From NCBI GenBank assembly GCA_026545225.1, contig CM048851.1, forward strand, positions 33,107,956 to 33,171,955: 64,000 nucleotides of DNA, given 5' to 3'. The notes beneath the pieces are model-generated. The model was given only the letters and a program-made list of their open reading frames with translations, did not search any database and was not told the DNA's origin. Source of the DNA: Cornus controversa. Taxonomy: Eukaryota > Streptophyta > Magnoliopsida > Cornales > Cornaceae. Shown piece after piece: positions 36,383 to 47,760 of this stretch (within the stretch, counting starts at the first letter, position 1; each line of letters starts with the position of its first letter). The translations under genes and the position numbers were made by a program.

Positions 36383-37554
36383 ATGCACATTCACGCAAAG
36401 ACCGATTCGGAGGTGACGAGCGTCGCAACGTCGTCGCCGACCCGGTCGCCACCGAGACGGCCGGTGTACTACGTGCAGAGCCCGTCACGTGACTCGCACG
36501 ATGGGGAGAAGACGACTACGTCGTTCCATTCCACGCCGGTGCTCAGCCCCATGGGGTCGCCTCCCCACTCTCACTCCTCCGTGGGCCGCCACTCCCGCGA
36601 GTCCTCCTCCAGCCGCTTCTCCGGATCCCTCAAGCCCGGCTCACGCAAGGTCTCGCCCAACGACGGATCCGCCGGAAAACACCACCGGAAGGGCCGCAAC
36701 CCTTTCAAGGAATGCGACGTCATCGAAGAAGAAGGACTTCTCGAAGACGAAGAGTCACAGAAATCCCTCCCTCGTCGCTGCTATTTCCTCGCTTTTGTCC
36801 TTGGTTTCTTCGTTCTCTTCTCTCTCTTTTCTCTCATCTTGTGGGGTGCTAGTAAACCACAGAAACCCAAGATCACCATGAAGGTTAGATCACATTTTCT
36901 CCATCTAATTACACTTTTATCACTCCCATTCTCTGTAATGGGTATATGATTATACGTCGAATTGCTTTTGCAGAGTATCACATTTGAGAGATTTGCGATA
37001 CAAGCTGGTTCGGATTTTTCAGGAGTGGCCACGGACATGATCTCCACGAACTCAACTGTGAAATTCACATTTCGCAACACTGCTACATTTTTCGGAGTCC
37101 ACGTTACATCAACAGCTCTGGGTCTATCATACTCTCAACTCACAGTGGGCTCTGGAACTGTAAGTACCCACAATTTAACACAAAAAATACATTTTTTTAT
37201 CTCAGTCATGAATGGGTTTTAATTGATTTCCTCTTCTTTTTTTCTGGGTTTGCGATTTGGGTATTGCAGATGAAGAATTTCTATCAATCAAGGAAAACCC
37301 AAAGATCGGTTGGTGTGTCAGTGATCGGAAATAAGATTCCTCTGTATGGAAGTGGGGCGAGCTTGAGCAGTTCAACGGGGACGCTGACGGTGCCGGTGCC
37401 TCTGAAACTAAGCTTCACGGTTCGATCGAAAGCGTACGTTCTGGGTAAATTGGTGAAGCCCAAGTTCTACAAGAAGATCGAGTGTTCGATAGTGTTTGAT
37501 TCGAAGAAATTGAATAAACCCATCTCGCTGAAGAATGCGTGTACGTACGATTGA
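36383..37554 (+). CDS. Companion of cellulose synthase (CC1/CC2)-type membrane protein
   Basis: There are three exons: 36383-36883, 36974-37159 and 37270-37554. All junctions are GT/AG and in phase 0, giving 323 residues. The cytosolic N-terminus (1-130) is Ser/Pro/Arg-rich and holds RRPVYYVQSPSRDSHDGEK, a motif conserved in Arabidopsis CC1/CC2 (At1g45688/At5g42860), whose N-terminal region is reported to bind microtubules. One transmembrane helix lies at about 133-155 (FLAFVLGFFVLFSLFSLIL). The C-terminal part (about 164-323) is the LEA-2/NDR1-like extracytoplasmic domain, with GTFFGVHVTS-like (ATFFGVHVTS) and KLVKPKFYKKIEC blocks. CC proteins travel with the cellulose synthase complex and support cortical microtubules and cellulose synthesis under salt stress. 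That role is inferred by family. Exon 1 is markedly GC-richer than the surroundings. Older annotations call such proteins LEA hydroxyproline-rich glycoproteins. Confidence 0.93.
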
Positions 37555-38544
37555 TCTATGAGTCGTTAGAGAGTTTCCTACTTCGCTCTTCACTTTTCTG
37601 GTGATGGAGATGACAGCTAAACGGGCAGGCTTTTGAGTTGTTCGGTCAGGGTATAGACGCGGTATTGGAACTTTTTTTGGTTGCCCGATTGCCCGGTGCT
37701 GTGAATTAATGACCTTTACTACCCACGAACATAGCTGAGAAGGGTATACTTTTTTCTTTTTCTTTTTTTCTTTTTATTTATGAATAATGGTAAGTAATAA
37801 TTTATTTGTTTTTTTTTTAGTAATAATTTATTTGTTACAATTACAAGTGATGTGATTTCATTTATTTGAGTTATATTGTTCATGTTGTTATTTATATACT
37901 ATACATTGGAGGGTTTTGGTCATTATTAATAACAACCTCGTTTTGTTGAATTGTCAATGCAAGAAAATGATCAATAAGTATTAATATGTTAAGAGACCAG
38001 CAGTGGCTGGCTAACCAAACGTGATTGTAGCTGAATAATAGGTTGGCTAAAATTATGGGACTCATCAACGATTAGCTAAGTCAGACGTACATTTCAGTTA
38101 CGTTTAATTCTACCGGCTCGGTTTAGAAAGCGATAGTAGTCAGAATAACACTTCACCTAATTCTTTTGAATCCCGGCCCGGTTTTTTCCCACTAACCAAT
38201 TACGTTACGACCACTGAACAAACTTAGTTGACGAACATGGTTTATGCACCGCTAATGTAGCGGCTTGTCAAGCATTTGACAAACTCACACCATCCATTTT
38301 AAATGGGATTTGTCCCGTGGACACACGAGCAATCCAATCCATAGGATTTCCTTTTCCTCTTCCCATTCTGACTTCTGTAGGTTTTTGGTAATAGAAAGAT
38401 CTACGAGAACTCTTACCATTTCTTCGGAATTGTCCGCTCATAGCACAATGGAAGCATAGCCAACCAAATATATTTTTTATTTTTGTTTTTGTTTTTACTT
38501 TTATAGAAATTCATGCCATGTATATATATATATATATATATATA
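37555..38544. other. 3' flank of the CC-type gene
   Basis: No gene was recognised. T-rich tracts near 37750-37850 may hold the polyadenylation region; no perfect AATAAA was identified. A (TA)n run leads into the MITE at 38545. Confidence 0.5.
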
Positions 38545-38725
38545 GAGTAATGATATCTTGGTCATCGGTGAGCAAGAAATTTTCTACACACTAAACATAG
38601 TAATGGTTGGATATAATCTAAATGTAAAAAATGTAACTTTTAAAAATAATTGCAATCATATTAATAGTTACCATACATGGTGTGGAAGAATTTCTTGCTC
38701 ACCGATGAGCAAGAGATCATTTCTG
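38545..38725. mobile_element. Small MITE with about 48-bp terminal inverted repeats
   Basis: The left end GAGTAATGATATCTTGGTCA continues tcggtgagcaagaaattt. It is matched by the right-end complement CAGAAATGATCTCTTGCTCA continuing tcggtgagcaagaaattc. The flanks are (TA)n on both sides, so the target duplication cannot be read. There is no coding capacity. The length of the repeats suggests a Mutator-type MITE. Confidence 0.85.
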
Positions 38726-41700
38726 TATATATATATATATGTATCATTTATTTAAATCTCAATAACTTTTACTACAAATTGAATTTTTTAATGAAACTAA
38801 TTTTGTTAGAAAGATAATTTTGAGAAATTTAATTTGAGTACCACTTAGGCTATTTTTTTTACTTAAAACGAAAAAATTATGAATTTTTTAAGTGAAAAAA
38901 TTATAAAAAAAATTTAACATATATATGTATATACATAAAATTTTAGATTAATTTAATTATGTGGGTAGTGAAAATCTAAAGAACCTGTTGTGGAGTCAAA
39001 ATTTAGAAATCCTGACATGATGATGTGGCTGGTTAAAATACTGAGATGGCTAGCTAAAATTTAAATTTAGAGAATCAAACTTGGCTAACCCACAGTAAAT
39101 GCCCTAACCATTTGAGGGCTTGGTCTTGATTAATATAATAAACTATGTTTTGTTGACATTAATTTATACTTGGAAGAAAATGATCAATAATGTGTCATTG
39201 GAGGTCAGTACTAAGGTTTATGATAAATAGTTAATGATAGGAGTAGTCTTGGAGTTTGATTTTTTATTTCGATTCGTTGGAAAATTGACAACTCTTCCAT
39301 GAAATGAGCTAATAACTTTTAGTTGTGATGGCTTAAAAAACGTTCGCTACACCGGTTGGCCTATGTCACAATTTGGGACTAGCTACATCAACCATTGTAT
39401 TGATACAATTTGTGGTCAGTTCAATCACATGATATAGTGCTGGTTAGACTTGTCACATTTATATTATTTTTTTATTTTAATAAATATTTTAATAAATTAT
39501 TTTTTTCATAAATTTTTTAATATATTTATTTATTTAATTATTTGTTTGTGTTTTTTTCAATGATTATTTTTCCAACCACCCATATCTAGATTTTTTTTAA
39601 ATTGACATTTTTGTTAACATAAACATGAAAGAAAATAAATATAAAGACATCACACATATTCTCACAAGTAACTAAATAAAATAAAGACATTACATATTTT
39701 ATCACAACTGTTATATTCTTAATGTTTAAATATCATTTTTTGGCCACACACATACGTACTGATCTTAACAAGATTCATAATGGAGATAACAATTTAAATC
39801 TTAGAAAAGATCTCATGGAACATTTGTGAAATAAATGTTGTGATGAATAAGTTTAAAGAAAATATTTTCTTTGATGTAATTTTTCATATTATTTGTGATG
39901 AATAAAAATTAATTTTTTTTTACTTTTTTCTCATATATTTGTTGACAATTTTAAAAGAAAATAATTCAATTGGCAAAGAGTTTTTTTATTAAAAAGAAAA
40001 ATCAAATGTTTAAATCAATAAAATAAAGTAAATATATTTCTTTATTTTATTGCCATTTTGGACAAATTCTTTATCATATAACCATTAGCAAATAAAAAAA
40101 TGTTAAAATAAAGAAAGCCAAAAGGCTGGCTCTTCGCAGCAGCCAGCGGTATAGCTAGAGCAATGGGGGCTGACCCACCTCTGGCCAGCCCCATATCATT
40201 CAAAATATTGGCTACATTGAGTAGCCAGCTAGCTCAAAAGGCTTTATACTGCTTGCCCTAACATGCCATCATGTTAATGTGCTAAAATATCATTTGAAGG
40301 TGGCTATTGTGATTAGGAGTAAGTATACATATGATACTTTTCAAATTTTGTAATCGCGAGAGTTTCATGCACTGAATGTGCATACCAAAAGTGCAACTCA
40401 AGAAATTTGGACAAGTTAAAAGGGATCAATTCAAAAACACCAAAGGGATCAATTCAAAAACACACCAAGTTGAATCACCATTCACCCGAGACTTTCAATT
40501 TGACAAAGTCTAAATTTAGTAATAGTGTATTATACAATGGCATTGATATTTTAGGTGCATTAAAGTATTTCTCTTCAAGTTGGTACAATAAAAAGTTTTT
40601 CTTTTTCTTTTTCACCCCCTAAGTTCGGTTAAGTTTGGGCTATTCAGTTATATTTGGATTAAGCTTAACTTAGTTAAACTTAATAATAATTCTTATAATA
40701 CGGAGTAGTATAATATAGTACTAAATGTAGTTGCGCTGGCTCAAGCTTATCCTGAACTAAAACTAAATTTTGGTTGATTTTTTTTTGAATAAGTTACTCT
40801 AATCTCTCTTAAGATTTTTGTCTAATTACCTTGGAATTAAAGTTTTAAAAATATGATGGTTAACTTTTTTCTGAGTTTTAAAAATAGGAATGTCATAGTA
40901 ATTTTGTAAAAACTTTAATTAAAAATTAATTAAGTCAAATATCACAAAACAAAAGTGTGGTCCTTGACCCAAAATAACAAGGCTAAAGCAGCCCAACATA
41001 ACTCGACAATACAGTGATGCAGCCCACGTTTGTACGGCCCATACTATGGCTAAACAGCTCTATGCCCCATACTCTGGCTTAACAAACAAAAACATAGGAT
41101 GATGTTTCATTTGGGTTGATCCATTCAGATTGCACTACTAGCGCCGAAGGAGGACTTTTCTGATTCTAAAATTCAGGTAAAGAAATTTAGAAGAAAAAAA
41201 TTGTTCGGTGAATGCATTTTTTGAAATTCCTTTCACAATTAACACATTTTTAACTTACAAATTTATCATTAATAATTACTCTCAGTAGACAAGTTTTACA
41301 GAATAAAATGAGACAAAATTGTCTATAAAATTTATTACTTAAAATAATTTTGGTTTCCTTCCAAAAATAAGTTTTTTTGACTAATTTTGTAGGACTTTGA
41401 CTTTCATTAAAAGTCCATTTTCTTTATTTCACCAAATATATATATTTTTTTAAAATGACTTCTTGAATTTAAAAGCGTGTTTCAATCTCTCAAGAAGCTC
41501 CCCAAATAGACAGCTAGTGTGTGTGGAGATAGAGCCAGTAGGGAGAATTTATGATTTATTAATTAATTTTTATCTTTAAAAAGAATGAAACATATTTAAG
41601 GGTACCAAAGGGCCTCCGGCCCAATTGTATGACCTCTCTGCCTTAAAAGACGATGGGAGGAGTTCGAAATCCTGATCCAAAATAATAAAACATGTTGAAG

Positions 41701-41959
41701 GGACAAAAGATAAAAAAAGGGAGTAAGAAAAAATAATAATAAGGTTTAAAATGTGAAAGTACATTTACTGAATTGTTTCTTAGAGGATATTTATTGCGAT
41801 AAAAGCTGAAATAATGAACATACAGTGCACTACACGCATAAATTTAACTTGGTTAGACTTATAGTCTATATTCAAGGTAAAAATTGATCAAAAGATTTTA
41901 CTATGCGAAAAAGACAAAGATGCATGTACAAGTCTTACAAATCCTAATTCCAATATAAC

Positions 41960-42001
<42 letters not shown>

Positions 42002-42459
42002 TCTTTAGAATTTTTAATGAATAATACATTGCAGAATTTTTAATTTTCACATATTATATATCATATGAATTTCATACTTAAATTCATTTTTATTTATTAA
42101 TTTAGTAAAAAGTATAATTTCTAAGCATTTTTAATAACAAAGACGACTTAAAATTCATTAATAGGCCACGTCTTCAAAAATTCAATAAAACTATTAAAAT
42201 TTAATAAAAAAAATTATTTTTATTGAATTCCATTTTAAAAAGTTATGTATCAGACCATTTTGGGTCCTATGTAAGAGGTCGAAGAGCATTCACGATCGTA
42301 ATAAACCGATTTTGTTACGTTACGTTGATATGGATCCAATTCTACTACATTGTGTTCGCATCAACATCCTTGACCCTGATTTCGTACCATGCTTGGTACT
42401 CACTCATTGGTAAATCCAATTATTTGTTATGCAACTTGTTTTGATCATATATACATATA
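38726..42459. other. AT-rich intergenic stretch
   Basis: No gene was recognised. Fragments with 'ggctggctcttcgcag' and 'tggctagctaaaattta' words (38985-39110, 40120-40262) look like degraded repeats, but paired ends were not found. A SINE-like block lies at about 41590-41670 and a (TA)n run at about 41962-41998. Confidence 0.45.
41590..41675 (+). mobile_element. Possible tRNA-derived SINE head
   Basis: The block 'cctccggcccaattgtatga' resembles a degenerate pol III A box region. About 45 bp further, 'gagttcgaaatcc' resembles a B box (GGTTCGANTCC) with one extra base. This spacing fits a tRNA-derived SINE. No poly-A tail or target duplication was confirmed, so the call is tentative. Confidence 0.4.
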
Positions 42460-42817
42460 CTAGCGTATTGCTCGTGCCTACGGCACTATAAAACAAAAAA
42501 TTATTGGATTGTCCATCCTACGATACTATGAAACAAAAAATTGTTAGACTAAAATAAAAATTAATTTCATATACTCAACGTGCAAATTATTGGATTGCCC
42601 GTGCCTACAGCACTATAAATAAATAAATAAATTGTTGAAGTAAAATAAAAACACCAATTGAATTAGCTCATTTGAAAAAAAAAATGGGCGGCTTAAAAAA
42701 ATAATTCCTAATGCTTCATTTTTTTGGAGAGAGATTATAATATATATTTCTTTCTCACTCCACACTTTCGGCTCTCTCCATTTCACGTGCTCTCTTTAAC
42801 AACAATATACATATAGA
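42460..42817 (-). mobile_element. Possible short Helitron-like element
   Basis: On the minus strand it would start TCTATATGTATATTGTTGTT after an A. It would end with the small hairpin GTGCC-GTA-GGCAC, then gagcaatacg and CTAG before a T. Diverged copies of the hairpin region are repeated internally ('gtgcctacagcac' near 42600). The left (minus 5') end lies in a sequence that also forms the target duplication of the MITE at 42822, so that border is uncertain. Confidence 0.5.
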
Positions 42818-42821
42818 TATA

Positions 42822-43071
42822 GGAAAATGCTACATGTCCCAAATAAATATTCTAAAATATATTTCGAATCTATGTGGTAGGTGATATGGTGGTTAGTTAA
42901 TCTAAAAATAAGCATCAACATGTATATTAGACCACAGGGACTCTGTGTATATGGGGAATCCCACCAATACTAACCATTTAATTTTATCAACTAAAATAAT
43001 GGGTTATGTCACCTGCTACATAGATTTAAGATATATTTCGAGATATTTACTCGTGACGTGTAGCATTGCTC
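42822..43071. mobile_element. Mutator-type MITE, copy 1 (250 bp), perfect 9-bp target duplication
   Basis: The left end is GGAAAATGCTACATGTCCC, and the right-end complement is GAGCAATGCTACACGTCACG. ATAGATATA is repeated exactly outside both ends (42813-42821, 43072-43080). The interior includes 'gacctgctacatagat' / 'tatgtggtaggtga' inverted blocks. There is no coding capacity. A sister element begins 25 bp to the right. Confidence 0.9.
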
Positions 43072-43096
43072 ATAGATATATGTATATTATTTCTTT

Positions 43097-43360
43097 GAGC
43101 AATGCTACACGTCATGAAATTATTTTATGATTTTGTATCATGAATGATGTGGCAGGTAACAATTCTATATTTATAAGAATTTCACTAACAATAAATATCT
43201 ATTTTTCATTATTATTTCTCATTATTTTAGGAGATAAAATTAAATGGTAAGTTAGTATTGGTAGGATTCCCCCATACACGGAGTCTCAATGATATCATCA
43301 CTTGCCACATCATTCATGATACAAAATTATGAAATAATTTCATGAAGTTTAGCATTTTCC
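43097..43360. mobile_element. Mutator-type MITE, copy 2 (264 bp), perfect 9-bp target duplication
   Basis: The left end is GAGCAATGCTACACGTCATG, and the right-end complement is GGAAAATGCTAAACTTCATG. The inverted repeat continues for about 60 bp through 'aaattat' and 'ttttgtatcatgaatgatgt'. TATTTCTTT is repeated exactly outside both ends (43088-43096, 43361-43369). The ends belong to the same family as 42822-43071, but the interior differs. Confidence 0.92.
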
Positions 43361-43369
43361 TATTTCTTT

Positions 43370-44694
43370 TCCTCATTCTTTTATTATTTTTTTCTCCACT
43401 CATACCCAATTATTTCTTCATTTCTTTTTATAGAAATCATCATTTCACATGGAGATGGCCATGGTAGCAAAAGGGTCTTCTTGAAGTTGGAAGGTGGCAG
43501 TGGGTCATGGTTGTGGGTATGTTTCCGTCGTCTTCACTCCCAAGCTCCACATCACCATCAACCACCAAGCACCAGCATTACAGTCATTGGAAGCCATCAT
43601 CCATGGAAGACTCACCTCACTATCACCATGTTTACATCACCATTGAAGACCCGAGAGTAGACAGTGTAGTGGGAGAGATGGTGGCAAAAAAAGAAAGTGA
43701 TGAATGGAGCTCAGTGGGGAGCTGTAATGATGCAATAACATAAAAGAAAAGAAAAACTTCAAACATAAAAATATATATTTTATTGAATTGTTCAACACCA
43801 AGTACATGTAACATGATCATACTCTCATGTTTTTACTTTTCAAAGCATGAAAACTATGCAAACACAAAAACAACCCATAAATTAATCTTTAATTTTAATA
43901 TATCTTTCCTACTAAACCATAATATTAATTTAAACATAAATATTACCAATATTGATATAGTTGACACTAGGCGATCTCACTCAAAGGTAGACAAAAGCTC
44001 AATCAAGGCACGAACTCATCCTGACTCTCTTGATACTCTTCTTGGTTTTGGTGTCCTTCCATAGAGTTGTTATACTTCCATGGAGTTGTTATACTTATAT
44101 GAGTTGTTGTTCTCATTTGGAACTTCTGACGTAGGTGGACTAAGCTCGACAGTGGTGCTTCGGGTGTTTGTTTGACGAGGAAGACGACCCAGTGATAGTC
44201 CGATTGATACCCAAACGTGTTGGAAGCTTAGTTAAAAGTGGTGGTTTTTCGAGAAAAAGATGCGGTAGAATGTGATGGCCAGTCGTGCATGGCCATGCAT
44301 AGTGAACATCGGGTGGAAATGGATGCTCACGGTTGTGCTAGAATGGTGGTGATGATGATGGTAAAGATGGTGGACAGTGCATGGTACTGGATGGTTAAGA
44401 TGGAAGGTGGAAGTGGGTTTTCGATAGTGAATAGTTTTTGGCAATGAAGAGGTGAGTGCTTGTGGGTCTTCTCGATGGTGATGGTGAAGCCAACTGGGAT
44501 GATGATAGAAGTGGGTCTTCTCTGGAGGAGCTCTAACAGAAAATGGTGGTGTATTGAGGGCTGTGATGGCGTAGTTTTGGTTGTGGCAGTGCTCCAATTT
44601 GAGCATGAATGGTGGCCGGAAAGCTTGGAAATAGGTATTCTTAATGCATGGTGAATAAATGGAGAGAGTGATAGGTGGATGTTTATTATGTGAG
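43370..44694. other. Noncoding stretch with ATGGTGATGG-rich blocks
   Basis: Blocks near 43445-43640 and 44260-44650 are rich in 'ccatcaccat' / 'gatggtgatggtgaag' words and give long open frames in several registers on both strands (e.g. 43507-43743, 44232-44771). The residues are His, Ser, Thr and Met-rich with no domain, so no gene is called. They may be internal parts of a further transposon whose ends were not found. Confidence 0.5.
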
Positions 44695-45735
44695 AGAACA
44701 ATACTTACCCACTCACTAGTGAGTAGGTGTCCTCTACTGACCAATGATATGGTCCAATTACATGTAAACACATATTTTTGTATTATAAAATATATAAAAA
44801 ATAAATAGAATGATCCGTTTCATTCGGGTAAAGCAGCAAATATCGTCTCTACTTTACAACCCCTTAGTCTTCTCTATACTCTTTTTCTCTTTCTCTAGCA
44901 CCTTGAAAAGTTGTGGGTGACTGGGTTCAACTATAACTTGTAGTGGAGGTGAATGATCCACTTCATTCGGGTAAAGCAGCAGACATCGTCTATGCTTTAC
45001 AATCCCTTCATCTTCTCTATGCTTTTTTTTTCTCTTTCTCTCGCACCTTGAAAAGTTGTGGGTGATTGGGTTCAACTGCGACTTGTAGTGGAGGTGTTCT
45101 CTTATTGTTCGTTTTGCATATTTAAGGTGTTTCTTTTTTTTATAAAGAAACTCATGTTTTACAAATGGATACCAACTAAAGATTACAAGACGATGTAAAA
45201 ATTATGTCTAAATATGAAATCAAAACCACTCCATTTATGCCCCTATCACTGCCTAATATAACTGCAAAATCTTATGAAGGAGCGAGAACTAGATAACAAA
45301 ATTTTCATTGACATCAATTCACGCTACTTTTCTTCATGGTTATCTACTCGACGTAGAGGGAATACTTCCTAAAATAAAGATTATTGAAGTTCTGTAAGGG
45401 CCAAAATATAGAAAAAAAAATATTGAACTGATGTGTGTAATGAGAAAGTAAAGAAAGACAAAAAGAGAGTAAGCAGGGTGTAGCAGAAAATGAGTATGGC
45501 AACCATGGTGGTTGGTGATGATGTCCACGGTGAGAGGGAGAAGAAAAGCCAAAAGGGCATAATTGTTTGTAACAAGACAGTTTTACCCGATTGAAGTGGG
45601 TCTATCCGACTTAATTTTCTTTATTTATTTAACATTTTATATTATATTTTAAGTTGATGTGTTTATATGTGATTGGACCACGTCATTGGTCAGTAGAAGA
45701 CACCTGCTAACTAGTGAGTAGGTAAGCATTGTCCT
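44695..45735. mobile_element. Large terminal-inverted-repeat element, probably Mutator-type (1041 bp)
   Basis: The left end AGAACAATACTTACCCACTC continues into 'actagtgagtaggtgtcctc'. It is matched by the right-end complement AGGACAATGCTTACCTACTC continuing 'actagttagcaggtgtcttc'. The inverted repeat extends about 150-170 bp inward with gaps (e.g. 'cattcgggtaaa' / 'caatcgggtaaa'). The flanking 9-mers TTATGTGAG and ATATGAGAG agree at 7 of 9 positions. A 143-bp tandem duplication lies inside. There is no transposase. Confidence 0.75.
44808..45096. repeat. Two-copy tandem duplication, about 143 bp unit
   Basis: The copies 44808-44950 and 44951-45096 both run from 'gaatgatcc-ttcattcggg' through 'taaagcagca' and 'ccttgaaaagttgtgggtga' to 'acttgtagtggaggt'. 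They differ by scattered substitutions and by the length of a T-tract. They lie in the left half of the element at 44695-45735. Confidence 0.9.
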
Positions 45736-45744
45736 ATATGAGAG

Positions 45745-45891
45745 GTAGAGAAAAAGAGCGGGAGATATAGGTGAGGCACATAGGGCGGCTAATGGACAAC
45801 AAATAAGGAGTTAAAAAAAAGAGTTATTTGTTTAAGAAAATTGAATGCACCAACTGTCAGCTCTCTCAAATGGTGATATTATATATATACT

Positions 45892-45937
<46 letters not shown>

Positions 45938-47022
45938 GTTATTTTATGTTTGAGGGTACGTTGATGTGTATATTAATTTAGGTGTGAATGTTGTGGGTGA
46001 ATCGTAACCACTAAATTGTAGATATATAGAGTAATTTTATACCACAGATAGACATAGATATTTTTAACCGTAAGACCGTTAGATGATTTTTTTTTTTTTG
46101 GGGGAGGGGGGGGGGGGAGTCAAACACAAAGCTTAAATGTAATATAGATAGTATTTACCTATTTCTTTTTTTTTTCTTCTTTCTTTTTATGGCCAATGTA
46201 CAATTTGTCTTCATTAAGCACAAGATAAAATTTCCTACCTCACGAGAAGTTATTGGCTATCCCTGGGATTCCTAACATATAGGAATCGCACCACTAGAAA
46301 CTTTTGATTTTCCATCATTATTGGACATAATTTGAAATAGAAATTTTCTAGTGGTGGGATTCCTACATCCAAGGAATCCCTTTGGTAACTAATAATTTTT
46401 CCTACATTACACTTTATTATTTCCTTAACAAAACAAAATTTTATCATATTTTCAACTTACCCAAATTATATACTTTGTACCATCAATCATCATAACTTGG
46501 ATCTTCTTACTAGGATATCAACCTAGCTACTCTAAACCATCTAGTTACGAGGAACAATAATAGCAACCTAATCTAGTTTTTTCATTCTTAAGCTTCTATA
46601 AACTTCAAAAGAAAGAGCAATATCCTTCAAACCATTGTGCTTCTCTTTCAAGATAGATACCTTATAGGAGTTTGCAAGCAAGGCAAGGAAGTAAATCTAG
46701 GTCTGATCAATTGGTGCTATAAAATAATTAATCCCAAGTTCAAAATAACAAAAAATCTCAACTCATGCCCAATCAAACTCATTTTTTTTATAAACTCTAG
46801 TTAGGCTCATAATAACAACAATAATAAATGTCAAGTAAGGTTGAACTTGCATAGTCATTTTATTTTTCTTTTTGATCATGAAAAATAACACACCTACTTA
46901 TATTGTTTATATAAGGACTTAAACCCTCAACTTTTTATTTGAATTCCTATACAAAGAGATAGTAGAGATCAATCAACCACTGTTATCTTATTCTTTTCTC
47001 ATTCATTTTCCTTGCTTGAGGT
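45745..47022. other. Intergenic stretch with microsatellite and small inverted repeat
   Basis: It contains an (AT)n at about 45894-45935, a poly-T/poly-G block at about 46088-46119 and an inverted repeat at 46252-46402 (separate entry). No gene was recognised. Confidence 0.5.
46252..46402. mobile_element. Small inverted-repeat element (MITE-like)
   Basis: The left arm TTGGCTATCCCTGGGATTCC continues 'aacatataggaatcgcacca' and 'ctagaaa'. The right-arm complement TTAGTTACCAAAGGGATTCC continues 'ttggatgtaggaatccccacca'-like sequence and 'ctagaaa'. The arms are about 60 bp. It is flanked by TA on both sides, but this is too short to prove a target duplication. Confidence 0.65.
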
Positions 47023-47760
47023 ATGGAAGAGCTGCACCATCTTCTTGAGAATGTTTCTCTCACCATAGAAGAAGCACAAGAAATTGAGCTATCCATAAAA
47101 GATACTCTACCTGAAATCCAAGATTGCCAACTTAGCTTATTTAGTAGGATATTATCTGATAAACCTATCAACTTTGGCGTATTAAAGAGAGTCCTCACAA
47201 AAAATGGTAGTGCAAAAAGTTGAAGATCTTCCAAATCTCTTACCATAATTTTCAATTTTCATTTGGTGACAACTAAGATCTACTCAAAGTCATTTAAAAT
47301 GGGCATTGGTTCTTTAACAAGAGCTTCATCATCCTTAAAAAATGGAAACTCGAAATGGAATCCAACGCCACAACTACACACACTCGATGATATGGATCTT
47401 TGTACTCCATCTCCCCTTAGAATATATTTACTTTAGAAGTTGGCTATAAAATTGCTTTTAGTTTTGAATCATATGATAAAGTTAAAATTAAAGATAAGGG
47501 TCAAGATGGAGGTAGAGTCCTTAGATTTTGGGCTCTTATGGACATCTCTAAACTTCTATGTTGGAGAATTCACCTAAAAGTCTCTGACTAATTCCACTTG
47601 CCTATGAGAGACTTCCAACTCTCTGTTATCTTTGTCAAACCCTAGGGCATATAATGAAAAATTGCAAGCTAATGTCATCAAACCCACCTCAAATGCCTCC
47701 TCTATATGGGCCAAAATTGAAAATTAAAAATTGAAGGAACTTGCGACAAACTCATCTGAT
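47023..47760 (+). pseudogene. LINE ORF1 remnant (DUF4283 / zinc-knuckle protein)
   Basis: The first 66 residues (MEELHHLLENVSLTIEEAQE, then LSLFSRILSDKPINFGVLKR) match the start of the DUF4283-type ORF1 proteins of plant LINEs. After a stop and frame changes, further family blocks appear: ILKKWKLEME, LRFWALMDISKLLCWRIHLK, and a zinc-knuckle-like LCYLCQTLGHIMKNCKL in yet another frame. At least three disruptions make this a dead copy. It is the 5'-most recognisable part of the LINE debris running to 55.0 kb. Confidence 0.8.

Noticed and set aside
39000-40262. Possible transposon between 'gtaaatgccctaacc' and 'actgcttgccctaac'
   Set aside because: The two ends are in the same orientation and internal pairing was not found. 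No target duplication could be read.
43507-43743. 78-codon + strand frame with Ser/Pro/His-rich sequence
   Set aside because: No recognisable domain, and the same CCATCACC-type composition occurs elsewhere in repeat DNA nearby.
44232-44771. 179-codon minus-strand frame, His/Thr/Ser-rich
   Set aside because: Overlaps other open frames in several registers, has no domain, runs across the left end of an inverted-repeat element and follows 'gatggtgatgg' low-complexity sequence.
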